The notes under the pieces were generated by a model that had not been told where the DNA came from, searched no databases, and saw only the letters and a program-made list of their open reading frames with translations. 50,630 bases of DNA from Actinoplanes cyaneus. GTDB lineage: Bacteria > Actinomycetota > Actinomycetes > Mycobacteriales > Micromonosporaceae. The stretch lies in NCBI RefSeq assembly GCF_016862095.1, contig NZ_BOMH01000026.1, forward strand, positions 1 through 50,630. Direction: 5' to 3'. The translations under genes and the position numbers were made by a program. Below, piece after piece: positions 41,411 to 49,243 of the stretch. Each line of letters begins with the position of its first letter. Positions within the stretch are counted from its first letter, which is position 1.

Positions 41411-41428
41411 GGTAGGGCTAGCACTACC
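41411..41428. promoter_or_regulatory. Palindrome upstream of the Sensor-domain gene
   Basis: GGTAGGGCTAGCACTACC is a nearly perfect 18-nt palindrome (8 of 9 base pairs), 57 nt upstream of the start at 41486. It is probably an operator or part of the promoter. The binding protein is unknown. Confidence 0.55.
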
Positions 41429-41485
41429 GTCGATGCGGCGGGTCGCACCATCGTCCGCGGCGGCGCCGGTGCATAGCGTCAAGGC

Positions 41486-42130
41486 ATGACGACGACGCAG
41501 ATGGATACCGTGCTTGTCCCGGCACCGGCCATGCGGTTCGTGCCGCGCACCGGGGTGAACACCCGATACGTCCTGACCGGCTTTCCGCTCGCTCTCGCCT
41601 CGGTCGTCGTCTGCGTGACGGCCTTCGCGGCCGGTCTGGGGCTGGCGGTGGTGTGGCTCGGCGTACCGCTGCTGATCTTCGCCCTGGGAATGTCGCGGGG
41701 TTTCGCGGAGTCCGAGCGGGGGCGGATCGCGACGGTGTTCGGGGAACCGATCGCGCGGCCGGAGTACCGCACGACCGACTCCACGAACATCCTGATGCGG
41801 CTGGTCACCGTGCTCGGCGACCCGCAGACGTGGCGCGACCTCGGCCACGCCGCGCTGCGCTGGTTGCCGAACAGCATCGCGTTCTCGCTGACCACGACGT
41901 GGTGGGCCGGGATGCTCGGCGGCCTCACCTGGGGGTTGTGGGGCTGGGCGCTGCCGGACGGCGACCGCGAGCTGCCGGAGTTGCTCGGGTTCGGCGACTC
42001 GTACCTCACGATCGTGCTCTTCTATCTCGTCGTCGCCGTGCTCTTCGCGGTGACGCTGCCCGCGGTGGTGCACGCCTCGGCACGGCTCGAGGCCCGGTTC
42101 GCCGCGGCCCTGCTCAGCCGAAGGGCTTGA
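41486..42130 (+). CDS. Stand-alone Sensor-domain membrane protein
   Basis: 214 residues from ATG 41486. Four membrane segments in two pairs (about 25-70 and 130-205) and the GLGLAVVWLGVPLLIFALGM and DPQTWRDLGHAALRWLP stretches match the putative Sensor domain that usually forms the N-terminus of actinobacterial histidine kinases. Here no kinase follows, so it must signal through another protein or be a regulator of one. A conserved-looking palindrome lies upstream. The 3' end overlaps the convergent alcohol dehydrogenase gene by 17 nt. Confidence 0.75.
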   Translation: MTTTQMDTVLVPAPAMRFVPRTGVNTRYVLTGFPLALASVVVCVTAFAAGLGLAVVWLGVPLLIFALGMSRGFAESERGRIATVFGEPIARPEYRTTDSTNILMRLVTVLGDPQTWRDLGHAALRWLPNSIAFSLTTTWWAGMLGGLTWGLWGWALPDGDRELPELLGFGDSYLTIVLFYLVVAVLFAVTLPAVVHASARLEARFAAALLSRRA

Positions 42131-43289
42131 GGACGACCTTGATGCAACCGTCCTCCTTCTTCTTGAACATGTCGTAGGCACCGGGCGCCTCCTCCAGGGG
42201 CACCCGGTGCGTGACCAGGTCGTCCACCCCCAGCGGGTCGTCGTCCCCGGTGAGAAGCGGCAGGATGTCGTCGACCCAGCGCTTCACGTGCGCCTGGCCC
42301 ATCCGCAGCGTCACCCCCTTGTCGAAGAGGTCCATCATCGGCATCGGGTCGGCGTTGCCGCCGTACACGCCGATGATCGACACCGTCCCGGCCCGGCGCA
42401 CCGCCTCGAACGCGGTCCGCAGCGCGGCCATCCGGTCGACGCCGGCCGTCTCGGTGACCTTGCGGCCGATCGCGTCGGGCAGCAGCCCGGCCGTCTTGAT
42501 CGCCGCGGACTGGAACGGCGAGCCGTGCGCCTCCATGCCGACCGCCTCGATCACCCGGTCGGCGCCGCGCCCGTGGGTCTTGTCCAGGACCTCCTCGGCA
42601 CTCGCGACCACTTCGATGCCGTGCCGCTGGGCCATCGCGATCCGCTCCGGGACGTCGTCGATGGCGAACACCCGGGTGGCGCCGAGGTGCCGGGCGATGC
42701 GCGCGCACATCTGCCCGATCGGCCCGAGCCCGGTGACCAGCACGGTGTCGCCCGGCTCGACGTCGGCCCACTTCACGGCCTGCCACGAGGTGGTGAGCAC
42801 GTCGGAGAGGAACAGGTAACGCTCGTCGGGCCGGCCGTCGTCGGGCACCTTGATCGGCCCGAAGTGCGCCTGCGGGACCCGCAGGTACTCGGCCTGCCCG
42901 CCCGGCACCTGGCCGTAGAGTTTGGTGTAGCCGAACAGCGACGCGCCCTTGCCCTGCTCCTTGACCTGCGTGGTCTCGCATTGGGCGAAGTACCCGTGGG
43001 CGCACATCCAGCAGTGCCCGCAGGAGATGTTGAACGGGATCACCACGCGGTCGCCGGGCTTGATGTGGGTGACCTCGGGGCCGACCTCCTCGACGATGCC
43101 CATCGGCTCGTGGCCCAGCACGTCACCCTTGTCGAGGTACATGCCGAGCACGTCGTAGAGGTGCAGGTCCGAGCCGCAGATGGCGGTGGACGTCATCCGT
43201 ACGATGGCGTCGGTTGGGTCTTGGATCTTCGGGTCCGGAACGGTTTCGACTGACACCTTGCCGGTGCCCTGCCAGGTCAATGCTCGCAT
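42114..43289 (-). CDS. Zinc-dependent alcohol dehydrogenase (formaldehyde dehydrogenase-like)
   Basis: 391 residues from ATG 43289, where the family N-terminus MRALTWQGTGKVSVE begins; the frame is open to 43388. The catalytic zinc ligands are in CGSDLHLYD (Cys38) and GHEPMG (His60, Glu61). The structural zinc lobe is Cys-rich (NISCGHCWMCAHGYFAQC). The NAD(P)-binding turn is GLGPIGQM. The overall pattern is that of the glutathione-independent formaldehyde dehydrogenase-like medium-chain group. It is divergent from an SDR gene, 61 nt apart. Confidence 0.93.
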   Translation of the reverse strand: MRALTWQGTGKVSVETVPDPKIQDPTDAIVRMTSTAICGSDLHLYDVLGMYLDKGDVLGHEPMGIVEEVGPEVTHIKPGDRVVIPFNISCGHCWMCAHGYFAQCETTQVKEQGKGASLFGYTKLYGQVPGGQAEYLRVPQAHFGPIKVPDDGRPDERYLFLSDVLTTSWQAVKWADVEPGDTVLVTGLGPIGQMCARIARHLGATRVFAIDDVPERIAMAQRHGIEVVASAEEVLDKTHGRGADRVIEAVGMEAHGSPFQSAAIKTAGLLPDAIGRKVTETAGVDRMAALRTAFEAVRRAGTVSIIGVYGGNADPMPMMDLFDKGVTLRMGQAHVKRWVDDILPLLTGDDDPLGVDDLVTHRVPLEEAPGAYDMFKKKEDGCIKVVLKPFG

Positions 43290-43350
43290 GGGTGATCCGT
43301 GCCCGGCATATTCGTGATTAACCATCCTTTTCGTGGGCACCCGGGTCCGT

Positions 43351-44154
43351 ATGACGAATCCGAGTGAGAATCCGTTCGCCGTCGTCACCGGCGCTTCCAG
43401 TGGGATCGGCTACGAGCTGGCGCGGCAGCTGGCCGAGCACGGCTTCGACCTGCTGATCGTCGCCGAGGACGAGGGCATCGAGGAGGCCGCGCGGGGGCTG
43501 CGCCGCGACGGTCAGAACCAGATCTCCGCGGTACAGGCGGACCTCGCCCGCCGCGACGAGGTCGAGCGGGTGTGGGCGGAGATCGCCGCGACCGGCCGGG
43601 ACGTCGACGCCCTGGCGCTCAACGCGGGCCGCGGCACCGGCGGCGAGTTCGTCGGCGGCACCGATCTGGCCGACGAGCTGAACATCATCGACGTCAACAT
43701 CACGTCCACCGTCGTGCTGGCCAAGCGGGTCCTGCCCGCGATGGTCGCCGCCGGGCGCGGCCGGGTGCTGATCACGTCGTCGATCGCGTCGATGATGCCC
43801 GGCACCTACCAGGCCGTCTACAACGCGTCGAAGTCGTTCACCCAGTCGTTCGCGGAGGCCCTGCGCGCCGAGCTGAAGGACACCGGGGTGACGGTGACGG
43901 CGCTGATGCCCGGCCCGACCGACACGAACTTCTTCCACCGGGCCGAGATGGACGACACCCCGGTCGGCGCCGGCAAGAAGGACGACCCGGCGCTCGTCGC
44001 CGAGCAGGGCATCAAGGCGCTGCTCGACGGCAAGGAGAAGGTCAACGCCGGCTCCGCGAAGACGAAGGTCCAGGCCGTGGCCAGCAAGGTGATGCCGGAC
44101 AAGGTCAAGGCCGAGATGCACCGCAAGATGGCCGAGCCCGGCGCGGCTGACTGA
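43351..44154 (+). CDS. Short-chain dehydrogenase/reductase
   Basis: 267 residues from ATG 43351 (GTG 43333 is also in frame). It is a classical SDR: TGASSGIG (residues about 14-21), LNAGRG, SSIASM with the catalytic Ser, and YNASK with the Tyr-Lys pair. The C-terminal ~50 residues are Lys-rich (KKDDPALVAEQGIKALLDG, TKVQAVASKVMPDKVKAEM), a feature of actinobacterial stress-linked SDRs. It is divergent from the alcohol dehydrogenase gene and ends 3 nt before the convergent HATPase gene. Substrate unknown. Confidence 0.92.
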   Translation: MTNPSENPFAVVTGASSGIGYELARQLAEHGFDLLIVAEDEGIEEAARGLRRDGQNQISAVQADLARRDEVERVWAEIAATGRDVDALALNAGRGTGGEFVGGTDLADELNIIDVNITSTVVLAKRVLPAMVAAGRGRVLITSSIASMMPGTYQAVYNASKSFTQSFAEALRAELKDTGVTVTALMPGPTDTNFFHRAEMDDTPVGAGKKDDPALVAEQGIKALLDGKEKVNAGSAKTKVQAVASKVMPDKVKAEMHRKMAEPGAAD

Positions 44155-44157
44155 GCC

Positions 44158-45057
44158 TTAAGCGACGAGCTCCATGTGCAGGCGGATGCTCGTGCCGCCG
44201 GGGCGGGTGTGGATGCGGACGAGGTCGCACAACTGGTTCGCCAGCAGCAGGCCTCGCCCGCCCTCGGTCGTCGCCGACGGCGGGATCCGCCCGGCGAGCG
44301 GGTCGGCGACGAACCCCCGGTCGTCGACCTGGCAGACCAGCACCGGCGGCTCGGCCCAGATCGCGACGACGCCACCGGCCGGGCTGTGCAGGATCGTGTT
44401 CTCGGCGAGCTCGTTGATCGCGACGACCAGGTCCTCGACGCCGAACTCGGGCAGACCGGCCCGGCCGGCGACCCGCCCGGTGAAGCCGCGGACCGCCGCC
44501 AGGTCGTCGACGGTGGCGAAGGCGAGCGTCGCCGCGGTCTCCGGCACCGGTGGCAGCGGCACGTCGAACCGGACCGAGGCGCTGTAGAGCTCGTTCGCCC
44601 GCGCCTCCCCGTCCGTGATCAGCACGGGATGCGTCCGGTACGCGTCGCGCACCCACGTGGCCGGCAGGGCGCCGGTGTCGAACGGGCACAGCACCGCCCC
44701 GGTCAGCACCGAGCTGACCAGCGCGTCGTGCTGCATGCAGGCGGTCTGCTCGAGCGGGCCGCGCCCGGGCCACAGGGCCTCCTGGATCACCGCGACCCGC
44801 CGGCCGGGGTGCGCCGCGGCGAACGGCAGCAGGACGCCGGGCAGGATCCGCCCGGGGTTGCGCCCGGCGACCGTCAGGTCGACGTAACGGACCGCGTCGC
44901 CGAGATCGGCCAGGGCGTCCCGCAGGGCGGCCAGGTTCTTGTCCGGCACGGCTGCCAGCACCGGCTCGCCGGCCGCGACGGCAGCCCGGACGAAGGCGGT
45001 GGTGCCCGACAGGTACTCGTCGAGGTCCCGGTAGAGCAGCGCTGGGTGATCCGTCAC
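44158..45057 (-). CDS. MEDS-domain sensor with RsbW-like HATPase (anti-sigma regulatory kinase)
   Basis: 299 residues from GTG 45057, overlapping the previous gene by 4 nt. The N-terminal ~165 residues are a MEDS (DcmR-type sensory) domain: LLYRDLDEYLSGTTAFVRA, AGEPVLAAVPDKNLAALRD, PGRRVAVIQEALWPGR. The C-terminal ~130 residues are an RsbW/SpoIIAB-like HATPase: N box LVVAINELAENTILHS, G1 CQVDDRGFV, G2 EGGRGLLLANQLCD. Such proteins bind sigma factors or STAS antagonists and phosphorylate the latter. It is the last gene of a minus-strand set with a SigB/F-like sigma, an EAL-DICT protein and a MEDS-STAS protein. Confidence 0.9.
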   Translation of the reverse strand: MTDHPALLYRDLDEYLSGTTAFVRAAVAAGEPVLAAVPDKNLAALRDALADLGDAVRYVDLTVAGRNPGRILPGVLLPFAAAHPGRRVAVIQEALWPGRGPLEQTACMQHDALVSSVLTGAVLCPFDTGALPATWVRDAYRTHPVLITDGEARANELYSASVRFDVPLPPVPETAATLAFATVDDLAAVRGFTGRVAGRAGLPEFGVEDLVVAINELAENTILHSPAGGVVAIWAEPPVLVCQVDDRGFVADPLAGRIPPSATTEGGRGLLLANQLCDLVRIHTRPGGTSIRLHMELVA

Positions 45058-45860
45058 CAGCGGGGCTCCACCGTGAGACCGGGAACATCGTCCGCGCCGT
45101 GGAACGCCAGCAGCCGGCGCAGCCCCGGCGAGCAGCCGACCAGGCGGGTGCGGCGGCCCGCGACCGTGACGGGGTGCAGCAGGGTCCGGGCGGCGGACGC
45201 GTCCGCGAAGCGCAACCGGGACACGTCGATCACCAGGGTCTCGCCGTTCGGAAGATCATCCGCCAGATTCTCCACCACCGCGCGCAGCGCCGCGCGACTG
45301 GCCAGATCGGTCTCGCCGTCCATCCGCAATCCGGCCGGATCGTCCGTCCGGATCATCCGCAGCTGCGGGGCGGGGTGGGCGCAGGAGAACTGGCTCAGCT
45401 CGGCGGGCGTGAACAGCCGGCGGTCGTAGAAGCAGACGGCCATCGCGTAACCGCCGGCGAAGACCCGGTTGACCTGCGCCTCATACCACGGCAGGCGCTC
45501 GGCGCCGGGGACCGGCCGCGCCGCCCAGGACATGTCACCGGCGACGCGCAGCCCGTCGTGACCGGCGGCACGCGCGTCGGCGCACGCCACCTCCCAGCCC
45601 GCGATGGTCGCCTCCGGGTCGAACCGGCCGGAGGCCAGGTAGGACGACTCGGGCGGGACGACCTGCACCTGCCCGGAGGCGAGCGGCGCGGCCCACGCCG
45701 GATCACACAGCTCGGCCGGGTCGCCGTAATAGAGGATGCGATGGTTGTCACGCAGCCCGCCGCGCAGGTAGTCGGCGAGGGCCGCGGCCTTGCCGGCGTC
45801 ACTGTCGACGATCACGCAGAGGTGATCACCGAGGCGTAGCTCAGGGAGCGTGCCGGTCAT
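45054..45860 (-). CDS. MEDS-domain sensor fused to a STAS (anti-sigma antagonist) domain
   Basis: 268 residues from ATG 45860. A MEDS domain (about 1-165) begins LRLGDHLCVIVDSDAGKAAA, with ILYYGDPAELC and YEAQVNRVFAGGYAMAVCFY. The C-terminal ~90 residues are STAS: ETLVIDVSRLRFADASAART, where Ser in ADAS is at the phospho-acceptor position of SpoIIAA/RsbV. The start of the MEDS-HATPase gene overlaps its end (ATGA). The pair shares the same sensor domain on the kinase and on its substrate, so both partners may read the same ligand. It is 36 nt downstream of the EAL-DICT gene. Confidence 0.88.
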   Translation of the reverse strand: MTGTLPELRLGDHLCVIVDSDAGKAAALADYLRGGLRDNHRILYYGDPAELCDPAWAAPLASGQVQVVPPESSYLASGRFDPEATIAGWEVACADARAAGHDGLRVAGDMSWAARPVPGAERLPWYEAQVNRVFAGGYAMAVCFYDRRLFTPAELSQFSCAHPAPQLRMIRTDDPAGLRMDGETDLASRAALRAVVENLADDLPNGETLVIDVSRLRFADASAARTLLHPVTVAGRRTRLVGCSPGLRRLLAFHGADDVPGLTVEPRW

Positions 45861-45896
45861 GACGTCCCCCTCTTCGTGCCGCGGATGGGGAGAAGA

Positions 45897-47153
45897 CTAA
45901 CCCCGACCGGCGAGCACAGCGACAGGCGCCAGGCAGCGCAGCAGCGACCGGGCCGCGGCCACGACCAGTCGCCGGTCGTGGGTCAGCGCGACGTCGAAAC
46001 GGTGGCCGCGGTCCGGCCCGTCGTCACCCAGGTCGCGGGCGACGAGGGCGGCCGCCCGGTGCGGGCCCACCACGATCACGTTCCACTCGCCGCGCATGCT
46101 GCTCGCGGCGTCGAGGTGGGCGCCGCGCACGCCCGGGGCCGGCTCGTCGCCGATCCCGGCGCCGACCGCGGCGACGAACGGGCTGTGCGCCGCGATCCGG
46201 CTGAGCCGGGCCGCGGTCGCCGGGGTGAAGTAGCACGCGTCCGGGAACGACGCGAGCAGCACCGGTGGCTCCGGCCCGTCGCCGGCGAGCGCTTCGAGGT
46301 GCCGGCTCATGGACATCAACTGCGATTTCGACGTACGGGTCACCGGCCGTTCCGCCGCGATGACCTCGAACGGCGTCCGCGCGTCCCCGGACGTCCTCGG
46401 CACGTGCGGCAGCGGGACGGCGAACGGCAACTCCGCCGGCAGCGGGCCGGGCGGGCCGAACCAGAAGCCCTGACCGACCGTCGCCCCCATGCTGCGCGCC
46501 ACCTCGGCCTGCTCGGTGGTCTCGATGCCCTCGGCGAGCACGATCGCGCCGCTGGACTCGGCGTACGCGGCGACCGCGGCCACCACCCGGGCGGTGTTCG
46601 GGTCGTCCGGCGCCCGCAGCAGCTGCATGTCGAGCTTCACCACGTCCGGGTGCACGAACGGCATCAGCGCCAGCGACATCGGGTCGGCCCCGACGTCGTC
46701 GAGCGCGACGCCCCAGCCGCTCTCCCGGCAGGCGGCGGTCGCCGCGAGCAGCGCTGCCGGGTCGTCGGCGATCACCCGCTCGGTCATCTCGGTGACCACC
46801 CGCAGCCGGTGCCGGGCCTGCCGCACGATCGGCACCAGGTCGGGCGGGCACGCGGCCCGCCACGCGGTCGGCTCCATGTTGACGAACAGGTTCAGCTCCG
46901 GCCCGAACCCGGCGTGCAGTGCCGCCCGGTAAGCCGCCGCCCGGCAGATCCAGTCGAGTTCCGCCTCCCGCCCGGCCGCGCGCGCCGCCGCGAACAACGC
47001 CGTCGGCATCTCCAGCGGCGTGCCGGCCGGGCCCCGGCTCAGCGCCTCGAACCCGAGCACGCGACCGAAGGTCAGATCGACCAGGGGCTGGAACAGGGGC
47101 GTGACCAGGCGCCGGTCGAGCACTTCGTGGATGTCGGGCACGTCGCCGAACAT
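45897..47153 (-). CDS. EAL-DICT protein (c-di-GMP phosphodiesterase with sensory domain)
   Basis: 418 residues from ATG 47153. The EAL domain (about 8-245) has the motif GFEALSR (Glu36), NLFVNMEP, VTEMTERV, LDDVGADPMS, VVKLDMQLL, AEGIETTEQ and GQGFWFG. Most catalytic residues are kept; loop 6 reads DDVGAD where active enzymes have DDFGTG. The C-terminal ~140 residues resemble a DICT sensory domain (KSQLMSMSRHLEALAGD, LLASFPDACYFTPATAARL, WNVIVVGPHRAAALVARDL), which occurs with c-di-GMP and two-component proteins in actinobacteria and cyanobacteria. It lies between the sigma gene and the MEDS pair on the same strand. Confidence 0.88.
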   Translation of the reverse strand: MFGDVPDIHEVLDRRLVTPLFQPLVDLTFGRVLGFEALSRGPAGTPLEMPTALFAAARAAGREAELDWICRAAAYRAALHAGFGPELNLFVNMEPTAWRAACPPDLVPIVRQARHRLRVVTEMTERVIADDPAALLAATAACRESGWGVALDDVGADPMSLALMPFVHPDVVKLDMQLLRAPDDPNTARVVAAVAAYAESSGAIVLAEGIETTEQAEVARSMGATVGQGFWFGPPGPLPAELPFAVPLPHVPRTSGDARTPFEVIAAERPVTRTSKSQLMSMSRHLEALAGDGPEPPVLLASFPDACYFTPATAARLSRIAAHSPFVAAVGAGIGDEPAPGVRGAHLDAASSMRGEWNVIVVGPHRAAALVARDLGDDGPDRGHRFDVALTHDRRLVVAAARSLLRCLAPVAVLAGRG

Positions 47154-47214
47154 CGTCCGATCCCGGGCGAACCTTAGGGTCCGGCCGGGCCGGGCGTGGT
47201 TACTTACGGGGGAC

Positions 47215-47979
47215 TCAGTGGGCGTCGGGCCCCATCTGTGCCCGCAGCTTGATCAGCGCCTGGGCGAGCAGCCGCGACACGTGCATCTGCGACACGCCGA
47301 CCTGCTCCCCGATCTGGCTCTGTGTCAGGTTGCCGTAGAAGCGCAGCGTGACGATCTTGCGCTCGCGCTCGGTGAGGGTCGCCAGCGCCGGGCCGAGCGA
47401 CAGGGTCACCTCGGCCTGCTCGAAACCGGGGTCGCGGGTGCCGAGCGTGTCGCCGAGTTCGGCGTCACCGTCAGCGGCGATCGGGGTGGACAGCGAGGTC
47501 GGCCGGTACGCGTACGCACCCTCCAGGCCCTCGATGACCTCCTCCTCGCTGATGCCGAGGTGGCCGGCGATGTCCGCGACGGTCGGGTTCCGGTTCAGCG
47601 TCTGGATCAGCTCGCCGCGCGCCCGGTTGATCGCCATGTTGAGTTCCTGCAGGCGGCGCGGCACCCGGATGTTCCACATCCGGTCCCGGAAGTGCCGGCG
47701 CAGCTCGCCGAGGATGGTCGGGATCGCGTAGCCGGTGAACTCGGCGCCGCGGTCCGGCTCGAACCCGTCGATCGCCTTGATCAGGCCGATCGTGGCGACC
47801 TGGTGCAGGTCCTCCAGCTCGACGCCACGGCTGGCGTAACGCTTGGCCAGGCGCTTCGCCATCGGCAGCCACGCGGTGATCGCCTCCTGGCGCTTCCACG
47901 ACCAGGCGGCGTCGTCACGCGGGGTCTCCACCAGCGCGGTGGCAAGTTCGGTCTCGTTCTCGGTCGTGGTGTTGACCAT
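47215..47979 (-). CDS. RNA polymerase sigma factor, SigB/SigF/SigG family
   Basis: 254 residues from ATG 47979. Region 2 (about 35-105) has AKRLAKRYASRGVELEDLHQ, VATIGLIKAIDGFEPDRG and FTGYAIPTILGELRRHFRD. Region 3 contains NRNPTVADIAGHLGISEEEV. Region 4 (about 195-250) reads LTERERKIVTLRFYGNLTQS, then QIGEQVGVSQMHVSRLLAQA. This is the general-stress/sporulation sigma group of Gram-positive bacteria, which recognises GTTT and GGGTAT elements and is held by HATPase anti-sigma factors. Two such regulators are in the same strand set downstream and a STAS antagonist is divergent. A matching promoter precedes katE. Confidence 0.95.
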   Translation of the reverse strand: MVNTTTENETELATALVETPRDDAAWSWKRQEAITAWLPMAKRLAKRYASRGVELEDLHQVATIGLIKAIDGFEPDRGAEFTGYAIPTILGELRRHFRDRMWNIRVPRRLQELNMAINRARGELIQTLNRNPTVADIAGHLGISEEEVIEGLEGAYAYRPTSLSTPIAADGDAELGDTLGTRDPGFEQAEVTLSLGPALATLTERERKIVTLRFYGNLTQSQIGEQVGVSQMHVSRLLAQALIKLRAQMGPDAH

Positions 47980-48252
47980 GACTCCCCTTCGGACGGGCGG
48001 GGGGGGAGGTCATCGGGGGTACGCGAGAGGCCTCCTCCGCTGCCCTTCCAAGCGCATGCGGACGGATTCTCGGCACACTGTTTGACCGATGCAGAGACCC
48101 TAGCCGTACGTATCGGGTATTGCCAACCGAAAGTACTAATCGCTGCTGGTGGCGTGCTGTTACCACCTTCAAGTGTGATCTGGGACAAGTTTGGCGCGGA
48201 ACGCCACGGGGAAAGGCCGCGGCACACCGCGACGCCGCGACAGGGAGAGAAC
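47980..48252. other. Divergent intergenic region between sigma factor and STAS genes
   Basis: No gene is seen in these 273 nt. The DNA is notably less GC-rich around 48060-48180. GGGTAC (48016-48021) and GGGTAT (48115-48120) occur on the plus strand, but neither has GTTT at the spacing of a SigB-type promoter; GTTT at 48080-48083 is 31 nt from the second. Confidence 0.6.
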
Positions 48253-48579
48253 ATGGATTTCGGCTGCACGATCGAACGGCACGACGATCGGGTCGTCATC
48301 GTGCCCGAGGGCGACATCGACGCGGACAGCGCCGGCGCGTTGCGCCAGGTGCTGCGCCAGGCCGTCGAGACACCCGGCTTCACCGTCCTCGAGGTCGACC
48401 TGGGCCGCGTCTCGTTCCTGGACTCCACCGGCCTGGGCGTCTTCGTCGCCGCCCGCAAGGCCGCCCAGTCCCGGAACCACACGTTCCGCCTCACCAACCC
48501 CGGCCCCATGGTCCGCATGCTCCTGCAGGTGACCAACCTCGAGGAGACGCTCACCGGCGAGCCGGCCACCAAACCCTGA
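48253..48579 (+). CDS. STAS-domain anti-sigma factor antagonist (RsbV/SpoIIAA-like)
   Basis: 108 residues from ATG 48253, with AGGGAGAGA upstream; the frame is open much further upstream but is antisense to the sigma gene there. A single STAS domain: DDRVVIVPEGDIDADSAGAL, VLEVDLGRVSFLDSTGLGVF with the phospho-acceptor Ser in DSTGLG, then FRLTNPGPMVRMLLQVTNLE. Unphosphorylated antagonists of this kind bind an RsbW-like kinase and free the sigma factor. It is divergent from the sigma gene and most likely competes for the MEDS-HATPase protein. Confidence 0.93.
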   Translation: MDFGCTIERHDDRVVIVPEGDIDADSAGALRQVLRQAVETPGFTVLEVDLGRVSFLDSTGLGVFVAARKAAQSRNHTFRLTNPGPMVRMLLQVTNLEETLTGEPATKP

Positions 48580-48588
48580 CCCCCTTCG

Positions 48589-48692
48589 CGCGTACGTCGT
48601 GAGTGGCGTCCCGTGGCACCCCACGTGACCCGGCCGCCGTTCCCGGCAGGCACGCGACTCCCGCCTCCGGGCTGGCGCTCACGACGTACGCG
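48589..48692. repeat. Palindromic element, copy C
   Basis: CGCGTACGTCGTGAG (48589-48603) pairs perfectly with 48678-48692, with a 74-nt loop. The right arm and its flank (48652-48692; ACGCGACTC..., then GCTGGCGCTCACGACGTACG) are homologous to copies A and B near 38.5 kb. It lies between the 3' ends of the STAS gene and the convergent response regulator gene. Confidence 0.85.
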
Positions 48693-48712
48693 GACCTGGG
48701 GTTGATCTTGAT

Positions 48713-49183
48713 CTAGGCGCGGGACCGGAACGGGAGGATCGTGGCCGGCGGCTCGGGGACGGCCGCCGCTGCCTGGAAGAAGTCGCTGATCGTGCGGACC
48801 GCCGTGGCGAACGAGATCCAGTCCATGGGCTTGGTCACGAAGGCGCTGGCGTGCTGGCGGTAACTGGCGGTGACGTCGTCCTGCGCTGAGGACCCCGACA
48901 GCATGACGACCGGGATCGCGCGCAGGTCGTCGTCGTTCTTGATCGCTGCGAGCACCTGGTGACCGTCCATCAGCGGCATGCTCAGGTCCAGCAGCACCAG
49001 GTCGGGCCGGCGGGCCAGCGCGAAGAAGCCGCGCCGCCGCAGGAAGTCGAGCGCCTGCCGCCCGTCGGTGACTCGCGTCACGGTCGGCGGGACGGCCGCG
49101 GCCTCCAGTGCCTCCTCGACCAGCAGGGCGTCCGCCTCGTCGTCGTCGACGAGCAGCACGTGAAGAGCCCGCACGGTACTCAC
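48713..49183 (-). CDS. Single-domain response regulator (CheY/Rcp1-like)
   Basis: 156 residues from GTG or ATG near 49183. Only a receiver domain is present: acidic pocket LLVDDDEADA, phospho-acceptor Asp in VLLDLSMPLMDGHQ, Ser in VVMLSGSS, and Lys in FVTKPMDW. The insert after the second helix (FLRRRGFFALARRPDLVLL) is typical of the Rcp1-like regulators that pair with phytochrome or PAS kinases. The tail is Pro/Ala-rich. No kinase gene is adjacent, so it may take phosphate from an orphan kinase. It converges on the STAS gene. Confidence 0.92.
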   Translation of the reverse strand: MSTVRALHVLLVDDDEADALLVEEALEAAAVPPTVTRVTDGRQALDFLRRRGFFALARRPDLVLLDLSMPLMDGHQVLAAIKNDDDLRAIPVVMLSGSSAQDDVTASYRQHASAFVTKPMDWISFATAVRTISDFFQAAAAVPEPPATILPFRSRA

Positions 49184-49243
49184 GCTGCGGATGTACCCAC
49201 CCGATCAGGTTTGTCACGTCCCGCCGGGGATAGCGTGGCAATC

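Noticed and set aside
48080..48120. SigB-type promoter between the sigma and STAS genes
   Set aside because: GTTT (48080) and GGGTAT (48115) are 31 nt apart, twice the spacing allowed.
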